Source: Hymenochaete sp. R1
Taxonomy: Eukaryota > Basidiomycota > Agaricomycetes > Hymenochaetales > Hymenochaetaceae
Length of the DNA stretch: 64,000 nucleotides
Direction: 5' to 3'
Assembly: GCA_019400425.1 (NCBI GenBank)
Contig: JAFREE010000045.1
Location: 62,001 to 126,000, forward strand
In this document: positions 15,148 through 27,500 of the stretch, piece by piece
How the letters are laid out: each line of letters begins with the position of its first letter
How positions within the stretch are numbered: the stretch's first letter is position 1
Program-made: the position numbers and the translations under genes
Notes under the pieces: generated by a model
Seen by the model: the letters and a program-made list of their open reading frames with translations, nothing else
Told to the model about the DNA's origin: nothing
Database searches by the model: none

Positions 15148-18100
15148 ATGGCGTTGGCTGCGAGGGAACTTAACCGGTAATGTCCTTCCCTACTCCTATT
15201 CCAGAAAGAAAAGGAGAATAAGCCCGCTAATCGTAGTCCAAACATACTTTTTCAAAACACTAATTTCCGAAACAAAAAAAAACATATGTAGCGACCCCAT
15301 CCAAACCTCCTCCTTAGAGCCGATCTCCTCGCAACAACAATCCCAATCAGGACCGGCGGCGAAGAAACGCAAGATGAACGGTGCGTCCACGTCCACGTCC
15401 GCGTCGCCTGCGAATTCGCAGCCAAACGGCGGGTCGCAGCAGAAGGGGAGAGGAAAAGGCGGGGAGGAGACGTTCGCGGATGTGTTGGAGAAGCTGGACG
15501 AGGATGCGAAGCGGAGTGGGAGTGAGTTTGTGATTTCTTTTTCTTTCTCTTTCTTTGCGAGTTCGGTCGAGTGTTTGGCTTTTGATTTTATTTTTGGAAT
15601 GTGGAATGGAACTGACGAGCGGTTTTCTTCGCGTTTTTTTGTTTGCTTGATTGGTTATTTGTGCGACAAATGGGTGTTTAGATGCGGAAGGAGGTGCTGA
15701 TGTGTGGGCGAGGCCGGCGTTGAAGAAGATTGACGAGAAGAGGGATTCGATAGGTGCGTGTGCTCGCATACAGTTGCATTGCTCTACCCTTTTATGAAAA
15801 CAAGGGCTGACGATCGACGTCTGCCCTATGTCACTCTCTCAGTCTTCCAGCAAATTGACGTTGTGAACTCTACGGATTCGGATAATGGGCTGCGGTTGTT
15901 TGGAGTGACGGAAGTGCGTGTCTTTTGTCTCCAAACGAAACTCGCCGGCTGACGATACGGTAACTTCGGGATGCGAATGATAGGATGGGCATAGCGTGTT
16001 AGCGCACATTCACGGGTTCGAGCCTTATTTCTACGTCCCCGCCCCACGCGGCTTCACAGAGAACGACCTCCAGTCTTTCACGAGCCAGCTGAACGTAAGT
16101 TCCTGCCAGCTCACAGGCGCGATATCATATAATTAAAATTGACGAAATTATTGTTCCCTGGTGGGGTTGGGGCTTGCTTTTATTGGTCGTGCAATTAGCA
16201 AGCAGCCGACGGCAACAGTGTCCAATTCTGCGAGATTGTAAAACGGCGGAGTCTGTGGGGCTTCAAGGGCGACGACTGGGTACCCTTCATCAAGATTTTT
16301 ACTGTCAATCCGCGCGCGGTTCCTCGAGTACGAGATGAGTCGACGTTTATATTATTTCGGAGTAGTGGGAGGAATGTGCTGACATTGCTGTTGCTGTTTT
16401 GTTGTGTGGTGTTTACGGCTCTTCGAGAACGGCGAGTTTTCGTTTGAGGGGATGTTCAGCGCAGGGGTCCCGACTTTTGAGAGCAATATGGTGTTCGTGC
16501 TGCGGTTTATGATAGACACGAAGGTAAGGTACCCTGCATGTTCATCCATGCGGATGGTAACGAGTTTCATTATAGGTTGTCGGTATGAACTGGATCGAGG
16601 CGCCTGCTGGGAAGTACCATCTTCTTCCGGCTGATAAAAAGCGCTCATTATGTCAGATCGAAATCTCCATGCAGTGAGTAGCTTTGACTTGGTATGGATA
16701 GTGAACTGAACTGATACTGCACGGCAAAGTTGGGACGCCTTTATCTCGCATGCTCCAGAGGGGGAATGGTCCAAGATCGCACCTCTGCGGATTCTGAGTT
16801 TCGATATCGAATGTGCTGGTCGGAAGGGCATATTTCCTGAAGCAAACGTTGACCCTGTCATCCAGATTGCGAACATGGTGACCCGACAAGGTGCGGTTCT
16901 TTCGTCAACGCTGTAGAGCATTTAATCTGACGAACGAGGACGAGGCAGGCGAAACAAAGCCTTTCGTCCGGAATGTTTTTACGCTCAATACTTGTTCCAA
17001 TATTGTTGGTTCGCAGGTCTTATCTTTCGACGACGAGACTAAGATGTTGGAAGCATGGCGAGACTTTGTTGAACAGGTGGACCCGGACTTGATCATAGGA
17101 TATAACATATCGAATTTCGATTTGCCGTATCTTATGGACCGAGCGAAAACGTTGAAATCAAACAAATTCCCGTATTTAGGGCGCCTCAAAGGTCCGTAAG
17201 ATTGGTCGCCTGTGGCTAGGATTGCTGAATGTATTTCGTACGCGTATCAGGTTTTAGGACAGTCACGAAAGACACGCATTTCTCATCCAAGGCCTTTGGA
17301 CAGCGGGATACAAAGGACACGACCATGGATGGTCGCCTTCAATTAGATATATTGCAGCTCATGCACCGTGAGCACAAGTTGCGTAGCTACTCGCTGAACG
17401 CCGTTTGCGCGCAATTCCTGGGCGAGCAGAAGGAAGACGTGCACCATTCCGTCATTACGGACCTGCAGAATGGGACAGATGAGTCGAGGCGGCGGTTGGC
17501 TGTGTATTGTTTGAAGGTAAACGCGAGTTGACTCTCAAGGGAATAAGTTGTGTTGATTGTCTTTGAAAAGGATGCCTACCTCCCACAACGTCTCATGGAC
17601 AAGCTTATGTGCTTCGTCAACTACATCGAAATGGCCCGCGTCACAGGTGTTCCCTTTAATTACCTTCTTGCTCGAGGACAATCCATCAAAGTTCTCTCGC
17701 AGCTGTTCCGTCGTGCAAACTCGGAGGGTTATGCAGTTCCTACTCTAAAAAGCGAAGGGTCGGACGAGCAATATGAGGGTGCTACCGTTATCGAGCCGAA
17801 GAAGGGATACTACGACGCCCCGATCGCAACGTTGGATTTCAGCTCCCTATACCCGTCTATCATGATGGCCCATAATCTTTGTTATACCACGCTTTTGGAT
17901 AAGCACACAATCGATAGGTTACAACTGGTCAAAGGGACCGATTACATCCAGACACCAAACAATGGTTCGCTGGTTTCCGTTCATTTTGAGTATGGATTGT
18001 GAACAACTCCCTTTTAGATTTCTTCGTAACAAAGGAGAAACGGAAGGGCCTCTTGCCTAGTGTCTTGGAAGATCTTATTTCGGCGCGGAAGCGGGCAAAG

Positions 18101-19798
18101 GCAGACCTCAAAAAGGAGACTGATCCGTTTAAACGAGCCGTGCTCGATGGAAGACAGCTTGCGTTGAAGGTATAATTTTTATCATCGACGCGTTTCCCTC
18201 ATTTTCTCAACGGTTCATACAGGTCTCTGCCAATTCGGTTTATGGTTTCACCGGTGCCACCATCGGTAAACTCCCCTGTCTCGCCATTTCCACCAGCGTC
18301 ACAGCCTATGGTCGTCAGATGATCGAAAAGACCAAACAAGAGGTCGAGGCGGAGTATTGCGTCGCCAACGGGCGCGAGCACAATGCTGAGGTCATCTACG
18401 GAGATACAGACTCTGTTATGGTCAAATTCGGGCCCTCCGATCTGGCTACTGTGATGCAAATGGGGAGCGAAGCGGCGGAGTTGGTCACGGCGAAGTTCGT
18501 GAAGCCGATCAAGCTAGAGTTCGAGAAGGTGTACTTCCCGTATTTGTTGATTAGCAAGAAGCGGTATGCGGGGTTGTACTGGACCAAGACGGAGAAGTAT
18601 GATAAGATGGATTCGAAGGGTATTGAGGTATGCCTTTTCCTTGTACGTTAGGTAATGTGTCCCTGATCTTTTTTTTTTGTAGACCGTGCGACGAGATAAC
18701 TGCAGACTCGTTTCTACCGTTATCGAGACGTGTCTTTACAAAATGCTTATCGACAGGGATGTCAAGGGCGCCGAAGAGTAAAGTGACTGTTTTGATTACG
18801 AGGTATGATGGCTGACAGGATTTTCTCCATTTCGTAGTTACGTCAAGCAAGTCATTTCTGAGCTGCTCCAGAACAAGATCGACATGTCTCAACTCGTCAT
18901 AACTAAAGCACTGGCGAAGACAGGTAAGCTGGATATGTTTCTAGCTGGGGAGCAGGATGGATATCTGACCACCTGAACGTCCCAGAGTACGCAGCGAAAC
19001 AGGCTCATGTAGTTCTCGCTGAACGAATGAAAGAACGAGACGCCGGTTCAGCGCCGGCCTTGGGTGATCGTGTTGCTTACGTCGTGGTAAAGGGGATGAA
19101 GAGTAAGCTGCTCGACAATGATGGCTTTAGTAAATGGGACTTATGCCCGCATCCCAGACGCTGCTGCCTATGAAAAATCGGAGGATCCCATCTACGTTCT
19201 GGAGAATAACATACCCATTGACATGAAATATTACCTGGAGAACCAACTCTCGAAGCCGCTGATGCGTATTTTCGAACCGATCCTGGGCGAGAAAGCGAAC
19301 TCTCTCCGTGAGTCACGAGTTTCATAAATCCAATCAATATTTTTTTGGCTCACAGCTATGTTAGTACAAGGAGATCACACCAGGTCGATTCAAATCGCAA
19401 CACCTACAATTGGCGGTCTCATGAAGTTCGCCGTGAAAACGGTAACGTGTCTTGGGTGCAAAACAGCGCTCAAACCTTCAAACAGTATAAAAAGTATGCA
19501 TTTGCTTAACTCCTAAAACTCCGCCTCCTCCTCACCTAGACATGCAGATGGAGTTGTGTGCAACAACTGTCGTCCAAGGCTCGGCGAGCTCTACCAAAAA
19601 CAAACGATGATGACATCTGCTTCACAAGTGTCCTTCTCCCGCCTCTGGACGCAGTGCCAAAGGTGCCAGGGCTCCCTCCATCAAGATGTACTATGCACAA
19701 GCAAGGACTGTCCCATTTTCTACATGCGTAAGAAATCGCAGAAGGACGTGGAGGATTCGGTGGCTATCTTGGAGAGGTTTGACAACGAATCGTGGTAG
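15148..19798 (+). CDS. POL3: DNA polymerase delta catalytic subunit (Pol3), spliced
   Basis: B-family replicative polymerase with 3'-5' proofreading. More than a dozen short introns are present. ExoI is in [16 protein letters not shown] near 16795-16842. Exo II is in [17 protein letters not shown] near 17092-17142. Polymerase motif [21 protein letters not shown] lies near 17840-17895, motif [14 protein letters not shown] spans an intron near 18220-18260, and motif [10 protein letters not shown] is near 18400-18425. The C-terminal domain keeps both metal sites: CysA (CLGCK ... CNNC, 19447-19565) and CysB ([19 protein letters not shown], near 19650-19713), the second of which holds the Fe-S cluster in yeast. 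Start 15148 gives a tiny first exon (MALAARELN) that splices in phase at 15177/15291 to a Lys-rich KKRKMNG stretch. An alternative start is ATG 15374. The family call is very secure; the N-terminus is less so. Confidence 0.97.
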
Positions 19799-20141
19799 AT
19801 TCGTAGAAATTGGGTTATTGAGGCTATGATCTCTGTAATGAAAAGCGTTCCTACTGCTGTACTCTCTTTAATCCGTAACTTATCAATTGGATTTTTCTAC
19901 GTGAATGAGTTCAATCCGGGAAACAACCCTTCTTATGGCCGTGACGCATGAATATTAATGCGTGAGAGTTTGTGACGATACGCGTTTCTCGCGTTCGGTT
20001 CGGCTATTGGGCGCGTCTACCGTCTTGAAAGTTGACCACAACCACGCCGTGTCTCTATCGTCTCCATTTCTCTGGCGTCTTCTTTGAAAACAATTCTTCG
20101 ACGCCTATCTACGATCAAACAGTCGTGAGCAGGTGACAATA
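19799..20141. promoter_or_regulatory. Intergenic between POL3 and the HIRIP3-like gene, with one ACGCGT box
   Basis: No gene is seen. ACGCGT at 19980-19985 lies 157 bp before the downstream ATG (20142). The rest is ordinary 3'/5' flank. Confidence 0.35.
19980..19985. promoter_or_regulatory. ACGCGT (MCB-like) box before the HIRIP3-like gene
   Basis: Exact hexamer 157 bp before the start codon. See the POL3 and BRN1 sites for the pattern. Confidence 0.3.
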
Positions 20142-21967
20142 ATGTCTTCTGTCGATTTAGACGAAGCCAAGCGCGTCATTCAGGGCATACTTTCTGAAGC
20201 TCGGGATCAGGATGGGTTGAGGTTCGTTCTATCTTTGGTTATCTTTTATCAGCATATTAACTCGCGTTTAACCGGGTCCTTTAGTGCACTCACCGTTCGG
20301 ATTGTTCTTCAGCGAGCTGAAAGCCAGATGGGACTGGAGGAGGGAGGTTTAGAGTCTAAGGAAGTCAAGAAACCGCTGAGAGCGTTCATAAAGGACACAA
20401 TAGTACGTCTTGTGGATGTCTGGCACTAATACCTGCCTAAAATCTTAAATAAAGGCCGAGTACAAATCATCCGGCACAGAGGCACAGCCGGTCAACAACG
20501 CAAACGGAGATACTGAGCAGGAGCTTGAAAACCCAACGGGTACATCGAGCGGGCCAAGTGCGAAACGGAAGTCAGCACCGGCTTCCCCGGAGTCACCTGT
20601 CGCGAAGAAACGAGCGAAGGGTCCGGCGATGGCGAGGAAGGCTGAGAAGGCAAAGGCGGTTGACAACGACGATGGTGGAGAGGCACATATTTCGGAGAGT
20701 GTGTCAGCGAAGAAACCACAGCGGAAGAGGGCGAAGAAATCGAAGGCATTTGAAAGTGACGAGGAGGCGGAAGTCGACGGTCCGAAGGTGAAAGAGAAAT
20801 CGTCGAAGGTGGAAGATTTAGCATTGGACGCGGCTGAAGACGTATCTGAACAGGCTCAAAAGAAGGGCATTGTCAAATCGAAGGTATGCTACATGCAATT
20901 CGCATATTCCGGGTTCGCACTCATCGTCCTTATCAAGGCCATCATCGACTCCGACAGTGAAGCGGAAGATCATGCAACAGGCCCATCTACCTCCTCTCAC
21001 CAGATAGCATCCAAAGGAAAACCAAAGTCAAAAAGTAGTCGGACAAAGAAACCGGATACTTCGAGTGCAAAGGTGAACGACGAAAACAAACCTCCCGAGT
21101 CTGCTAGTGCGGTCAAAAAGCAGGAGGATGAGGATGGCGGCGAGGTAGGCTCGGTCTGATTTCTGGGAGTCAGAATTGATACTGATGAATGGTTTAGAAG
21201 AGTGAATCAGAGCTCTCGGTACTTATTGATGAGCCCCCCGTAAAGAAACGAAAAGGGGGAGAGAAAGCGAAGGTAAGCAGGACCAAGATCCAATATATTG
21301 GACCTATAATGACGAGCATGGTAGAAGTTGCAGAAGGAGAACGGTAAAGAGAAGAAAGCTCGGCCGAAGAAAGCGGCTGAAACATTAACACCAGACGAAG
21401 AACAGATCAAGAAACTAAAGGTTCGCGACTCGAACAGAGAAAGAAAAAACAAGATCCACCTCTAACATTCTTCGTAGGGTCTTGTAGTTGCATGTGGAGT
21501 ACGAAAAGTATGGGCGAAAGAACTGAAAGACTGCGCGACCCCCTCGAGCCAAATCTCTCATTTACGAAGTCTCCTTTCGGATCTCGGCATGAAAGGACGT
21601 TTTAGTGTCGAACAAGCCAGGTCAATCAAAGCGAAACGGGAGCTTGCTCAGGAACTTGGTTAGTGCCCCGTTTGCTTTATCATTCTATGTCTCTGATAGA
21701 GAGTTGTATCAAATACCAGAGGATGTCAAAGAATTCGCCCAGAAGCACGCAGATGGGAGACCGAAACGTTCAGTGGCTAATTCAACAAAGGAGCCCCCAA
21801 CGAAAGATGATGGTGCAGACAGCGACGCGTCTGAGCTTGGTCCTCCGAGACAACGAAAGGTAGATCAGTCAACGTTCTTCTATTTGCTTGCAACTGTCTC
21901 ATCCTTGTCCTAGAACGCTCATGCTAGCATATTGGCATTCTTAGGCGATCAGAGTGATTCTGAGTGA
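20142..21967 (+). CDS. HIRIP3/Chz-type histone H2A-H2B chaperone, spliced
   Basis: The conserved end is coded near 21478-21660: GLVVACGVRKVWAKELKDC, then ISHLRSLLSDLGMKGRFSVE and AKRELAQEL. This matches the C-terminal block of HIRIP3, which carries a CHZ motif for H2A-H2B binding. The N-terminus (FSALTVRIVLQRAESQMG ... KKPLRAFIKDTI, 20275-20402) resembles a DEK-C helical domain. Between them lies a long acidic/basic linker with many Lys-rich nuclear localisation clusters (AKKRAKGP, KKPQRKRAKKSK) and SD/SE casein-kinase-like sites (DSDSEAED). The protein ends in DQSDSE. At least seven small introns are needed. A role in histone deposition or exchange in the nucleus is inferred from the family. 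ACGCGT upstream and adjacency to POL3 fit S-phase expression. Confidence 0.8.
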
Positions 21968-22253
21968 TGTCTGCTCCATTACGGCTTTTTACGCAGTCGT
22001 TTCCGTCTTGCTGCGCGCTCTTGTATATCGATTTACTGTAATATCTTGAATTTTGATCGTTATGATTTTTTATAATCAATTTGAAGTACAGATAGCACTA
22101 CTTAATCGAATCTTTTAAGTACTTTCAGTTTGCTCTCAAGCAAGTCTCCCAGCCACAAGTGACAAGTGTACCATTAAATAGTCACGTGAAATTTGACTTT
22201 CGGGGTGCGTGGGTGCGGGTGCGGAGGCTGGCCCGCGCTCGGATTTCGACAAC
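21968..22253. other. Short intergenic before VPS25
   Basis: AT-rich 3' flank of the chaperone gene, then a CACGTG palindrome at 22183-22188, 66-71 bp upstream of the VPS25 ATG. Confidence 0.35.
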
Positions 22254-23143
22254 ATGGCTTTCACTTTGAACACTTACCGCACTGACTCTGGTGAGCTGAC
22301 TACGATCAAAACGACTACATTAGCTTGATTTTGGCGACTCCTAGGCTTTCTTCTACCATCAATACACTCATACCCACCATTCTTCTCGTACGTCGATACT
22401 TCAGTGGATCAATACATCAACTTATAATGACTCTCTATCTTATCTCCCGGTTTTGGCAGGCTTCAACGGAATGTTTCAACACAGGCGACGAGTACGAAGC
22501 AGTGGATACGCCTAATTTTATCTTACGCAAGGCATAAACGGTTATTCTTCTTGCGATTAGAGGATGCTGAAAAGAGCGACGACGATTCGGAATGGGCGGA
22601 AATACTGAAGAATGAGCGGATAAAACGTACGTCCCCATCCTAGTCAGCCCTCGTTCATCGCCGGACTCCTAAGAGTTGATCTGAGCGTGTCTCTGTAGGG
22701 CATATCATTCCTGACTTCTTAGAATTTCTGCTCGCTGCGTTGGTTGCGGAGAATGCTGCTGCATACGAACCTGCGAAGCAAACTCGTTCTGTCATCTTGT
22801 ACTGGCGCACCCCGGAAGAATGGGGAGAAGTACTTCACGAATGGGTGCGCATTTTTCTTTTATCCCCTTCCTCTCACTCTTATTGTCATTTTCTACCGTA
22901 CTCTGATTGCGAGCGCCATGTGCTGGTCGCATTTCGTGCATATAGGCAACTTCAACAGGTCAACTCGATACCATTATGACGTTCTATGAGATTGCGAACC
23001 CGCCTGTTGTGTCAGCTCTTTCGGGCGTGCCTGACGTTTTGCTACGGCGCGCGGTAGCGAGTTTAGCGAAGACGGGGAGGGCACAATTACTGGCAGCTGC
23101 GGATGGGGATGGCGTGAGGTTCTTTACTGGCAGGTCGCAATGA
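22254..23143 (+). CDS. VPS25: ESCRT-II subunit Vps25, spliced
   Basis: Winged-helix subunit of ESCRT-II, which sorts ubiquitylated membrane cargo at endosomes and recruits ESCRT-III. After removing five short introns the product starts MAFTLNTYRTDSGFLLPSIH. It continues SYPPFFSLQRNVSTQA, the PPF[FY] segment used to bind Vps36/Vps22, then KQWIRLILSYARHKRLFFLR. The second half has HIIPDFLEFLLAALV, ILYWRTPEEWGEVLHEW (the typical Vps25 RRPEEW block, near 22796-22852), TIMTFYEIANP, and LAKTGRAQLLAAADGDGVRFF at the end. Length of about 200 aa fits. The first two exon joins were set by phase and by homology to the LQRNVSTQA block, which is only visible after splicing. The gene lies in a four-gene plus-strand run. 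Confidence 0.92.
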
Positions 23144-24542
23144 TACGCATGAGAGTTTGGAAAGGTGGTTGGTTCAATTTGTGGACGTTTCATCGGGAGG
23201 CATTCTCATTGTATTATTTATGCAGGATCTCGGACTGTATTCGATTTATAGTAAACAAATCATCTCAGAAAATCGGGTGTATTCTATATTTCTGAAATTT
23301 CAGACGCTCGGTTTTTTCTCTGTAGTCAAAAGGATGATGGTGTGATGTCAAGCTAGTCAAGAGCAAGAACGCTTTCATTGATCTGGCCTTCTGGCCCCCA
23401 CTTCATGAGCTGAGATTTTCAGGCCGATCGATGCCACGTTGTATTTCTCATCTAATGTGCAATGTTTTGTCCTATGTACGACTGTGGGTTCTGAAACGTG
23501 CCTTTGAGGTCGCCGAATGGACGCGAAGCCGTGACGGCCCAGTCTGCTCAGACTCAAATGCAGACAGATCGGAGAACTCGCGGTAAGTACAAGTGTTATT
23601 AATTAGTGATATCGGAGTCGCTATGATTTAATTGATTCTCGTTCGAACAAGTCCTCACTGATGTCCATAGTCCAGAGGGTAAGCCTGAGGGATAGACTTC
23701 GGGATGACGTCATTATGTGTTCTCCGACTTCGCCTACTTATTTAAGAATTCCGATGGTTGGAAGCATTTCGTCCTCCGATTTTACTGGAAATGAGTAAGC
23801 ATTTATTTTTATCCTGCGAAGAAGTCTGTAATGGTCTATAGTATAGCGATACACACAACAGTTTTCTATTTGGAGCCTTGAAAACAGTCGGGCGTCTTGT
23901 CTCCATTCATTCTGCTCCTGTTACTGTATCCGGAGAAGAGCCGAGCCGAGCCTTATCGACTCAATATAAGCAGATTCACGAGCAAAGGCAACCAATCATT
24001 TCAAGACACGGCGTTGCAGCAGTGCATCCGGCTGGCACAGAAGGCACAGACTGCATAGACTAACCGGTCTACATACGGAAAGACAGGAAAGACCGCCCAA
24101 CGGTCTCAGCGGAATGAAATGTTCCTGAATGACGGTATTGTTTCTGTGCGAACGCTCGCCTCCTCTTCCTCTTCAAACCGGACTGACCCCTGTTGAGCTA
24201 GTCGAATCTCAGCTCATGGTTGCCCTGTAATGAGGTTTGCCCGTTTTACTAAATTTTTTAAGTAGAGAGAATGTGATATGATAAAGACCAAAGAAAGAAA
24301 AGAAAAGAGACAAAAAAGATACTGAAATTTACGGGGGAAAGGGCGTGCCTTCCGAGTGAAGCGAAATCTATCAAACAGATTTTTCTGGTCGGCTCAGCAT
24401 CACTGTCCCGTGTCCGCTTTCCCTCCTACCACCACCACCACCATCTCATCCCCGCAAAACCGCGTCAAACCCCTCCAGCGGGGCGACTAGCTGTACCCTG
24501 CGTCTCAGGACGCCGCAGGGTTTCTACCAACCTGCCAAACAA
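23144..24542. other. 1.4-kb intergenic region, no confident gene
   Basis: I find no recognisable family. A 60-codon minus frame (23375-23557) and several plus frames (for example 23878-24063, and a possible two-exon ORF starting at an ATG near 23429 and splicing at a GTAAGT near 23583) are open, but none gives a convincing product. The last 250 bp, with a run of CACCACCACCACCATC near 24431, probably belong to the promoter and leader of the histidine kinase at 24543. Confidence 0.35.
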
Positions 24543-27500
24543 ATGTCTTATTTCACTTCCACCCGCAAGAAGCCACAACCTCTCAAGTCAGATTCGAAGC
24601 CCCAGTCAGATGGCGATGTTGCCAAAGTCAAAACCCCTACGAGGCAGCTTTTGGATGCCACTCCCAGTCCAACAAAGTCTTCAGATGATCCCCTCGAACA
24701 AATGCGGAAACCAATGTCGCAGATACTCTCTTCATCGCGACTTCCCTTGTCCTCCCAGGACGTCCCATTTTCCCTATCTCAACTCCCTCAAATTCCCACT
24801 ACACCAAGTACACCTTCGAAGAAAATCAAAAAAGCGCGAATAGAGAATGGGCTACGTGTGCACTGGGGTCGCCTTCTCAGGAAAGTCGCAAACACAGACG
24901 AGGTCTCGAGCGAGTCGAATGTAGGGAATGGCACCGATCACACTTCCTCTGCATGGGAACGCCGGATATCAGCTCTCGGAGGCAACGAGGAAGACGGTGA
25001 GGAGGAGGTGGGAGAAGTGGACGAGGTGGTGGTGGAACGCGCGTGGGGCGTCAGATCGAAGACCGCGAGTGAGCCAATGACAGAGGCAGACTCGAGTGCT
25101 CTCGACAAGTCTGGAGGACAGAACATAAATATGTCACATAGCGGGACGACGTTCAGCAGGGAGCAGAGCCTCATTGACGCGCACACTCGTGGCCTGTTGT
25201 TCCCAGTCAGGTTCTTACGAGGGCGTCTATGGCCGCTTGCGGTCGAATTCTTTTCCTGTCGGTTTCATGACCCGAAGGCAGAGCTGCATTATCGGAAGGA
25301 GATTTGGTTCCAAGCCAAGGTGCGTGTTTGTTTCTCCGGCGAGTTTCTTGGTGAGCTAAACCGTTGATCTCAATATCACTGCGTTGCAGCCCCTTGCACT
25401 CTGGTCTTCATTGTTTTTTCTCATCAACTGGGTTCTTGCTTGTGCATTTGCCATCAAGCCTTACACCGACGCGGACTTGATCTTCTACTTTGGAGTAAGG
25501 CTATTCGGTGCTTCGTTGCTCCACGAAGTCTTATGTTATCTTCCTAGGTTGCTCCTGTGCTCACTCTTCCATTGCCGATCCTCGTTATTTTTGACTGCTT
25601 CCGAGATAGACGCGTCCTTTATAATGTTTGGGTTTCCGCAGCTACATGGTGTTGGTCTGTCTACCAGATCATCTTCATGTGAGTTATGTCCTTTCCTTCG
25701 ATGCGTTTGTGAGCTAAAATGTTTCTATTTAGCTTTACATGCGGGTATTATACAGGACACAGTCGCGGACTGAACTGCGGAACGAGGGATTTCTTGAGTT
25801 TATTTTAGTGAGCATGTCCAGATACGGAGCTTATTATTCACATCCACTAAATGACAAACCTATCGCGAAGTTACACGTCCGCTCTACAGACTATCGCACT
25901 TTTCGGGCTCAAAATGAATCGACTTCCAGCACTGGGAGGCGCCTTGGTGTTCTTCATTATGTGAGTGAGCTATGCGTGACTTCGTGCGTATCCGTTGACT
26001 GACAGGCTGTCGTTCCGTGGGCCAAAGGGCTTCGTCTATGATCATTCCTCACCGAATAACATGGATCCGGAGTAAGCTGCATCTTTTTTGTTTGACAAGT
26101 GAAGTCTGAGACAGTCTCTTCGCTCAAAATAGATGTCGTCAATTTCACCATATTTCAAATCTTCCTTCTCTATGTACATTACATGAAGGAGACGGTGCGT
26201 ATACTTTTTTTATCATTTTTTGAAAGACCAAGAGTAGTCATGAAGGACCACAGGCGCAACGACGGCTCTATATGCTCCGCGACCAGCTCAAAATGCAATT
26301 CAAGGCGACTCAAAAGGCACAGGTCAACGAACGGAAGGCGTCAGAATCGAAACGCCGGCTCACGTCGTACGTTTAAACTCGCACGCCACTCACCAATGCA
26401 CTAACCTCTTTGTTCTGGCAGATACGTGTTTCATGATAAGTGCTCTCCGCTTTCTCGCCGTCAGCTCCTGATCCTGACGTTTCTCGGTTCTCATGCACAG
26501 GTCCGCGTCCCACTCAACACAGCACGTGTGTGATTTCTATTGGATTGGTTTATTTTGAGTAGGATGCTGATTGGTTCACGGGACTGCAGTCATTGCCGTG
26601 CAAAACATGGAGGCATATCAAACTATTCCGAAGGATCAAGAGGTGGAATTCTCCGCTCTATCGGGAAGCTTAAGTATGATGTCAAAGGTCTTGAACGACG
26701 TTCTGGATTTGTGAGCTTTGTTAGTTGATTAAATATGCCCTATATTCTGACAAGTGAGAATAGCAATCGTATGGACAGTGGACTTTTGGAATCCGTGACC
26801 ATGGTACGTTGGATTGTCCAAGACTCAGGAAAGAACTAACTCGGATTTGTTCACCAGCCTTACGCGCTCCACTCCGTCATGCGTTCTATGTTCGTGCCCC
26901 TGAAGCTAGCCACTGATGCGAGAGGACTCAAGTTCGTGACTGAACTTGATCCTTCAATTGATATCGTGAGTTTTGAACTTTTTCCAAACTGAAGCGCAGC
27001 TCAACAAAGAGCTAGATTGCTCGACGTTGCGCCTGGGAGAACATGCCCGCTCAAGACAAGCAAGGCCAGTCGGGATCTGATTCTTTCGAGCAGTACTTAG
27101 AAGCCAATCTGGATGAAGATGGAGTTGTCATCGGTGATGAGATGCGCCTCCGTCAAGTCGTGACTAACCTCGTTTCGAATGCTTGCAAGTTCACGCCTTC
27201 CGGCGGTACTCTCACCGTTCGAACGCAGCTCATTGGTCCGCTTGACGCTGATGGATACCTTGCTGAACCCGTCCTGTGCTCTGCGCACACCCATCCGAAC
27301 CCCAAGTCGACTGACGTTGACCTCGAGAAGGGCGAGTGCGCGGGATTGTGTGCGAAGACCCTTGATAGACATAATGCGTCACAACGGAACTCGGGTACTA
27401 CGGAGAAGATTATCGTGAGGATTGAGGTGTCTGACACGGGATATGGGATCAGTGCGAAGGACATGGCGAAGGGCAAACTGTTCTGTGAGTTTCTCCATGT

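Noticed and set aside
16005..16030. tRNA T-arm-like GGTTCGAGCC
   Set aside because: It is inside a POL3 exon ([12 protein letters not shown]) and has no acceptor stem or anticodon arm around it.
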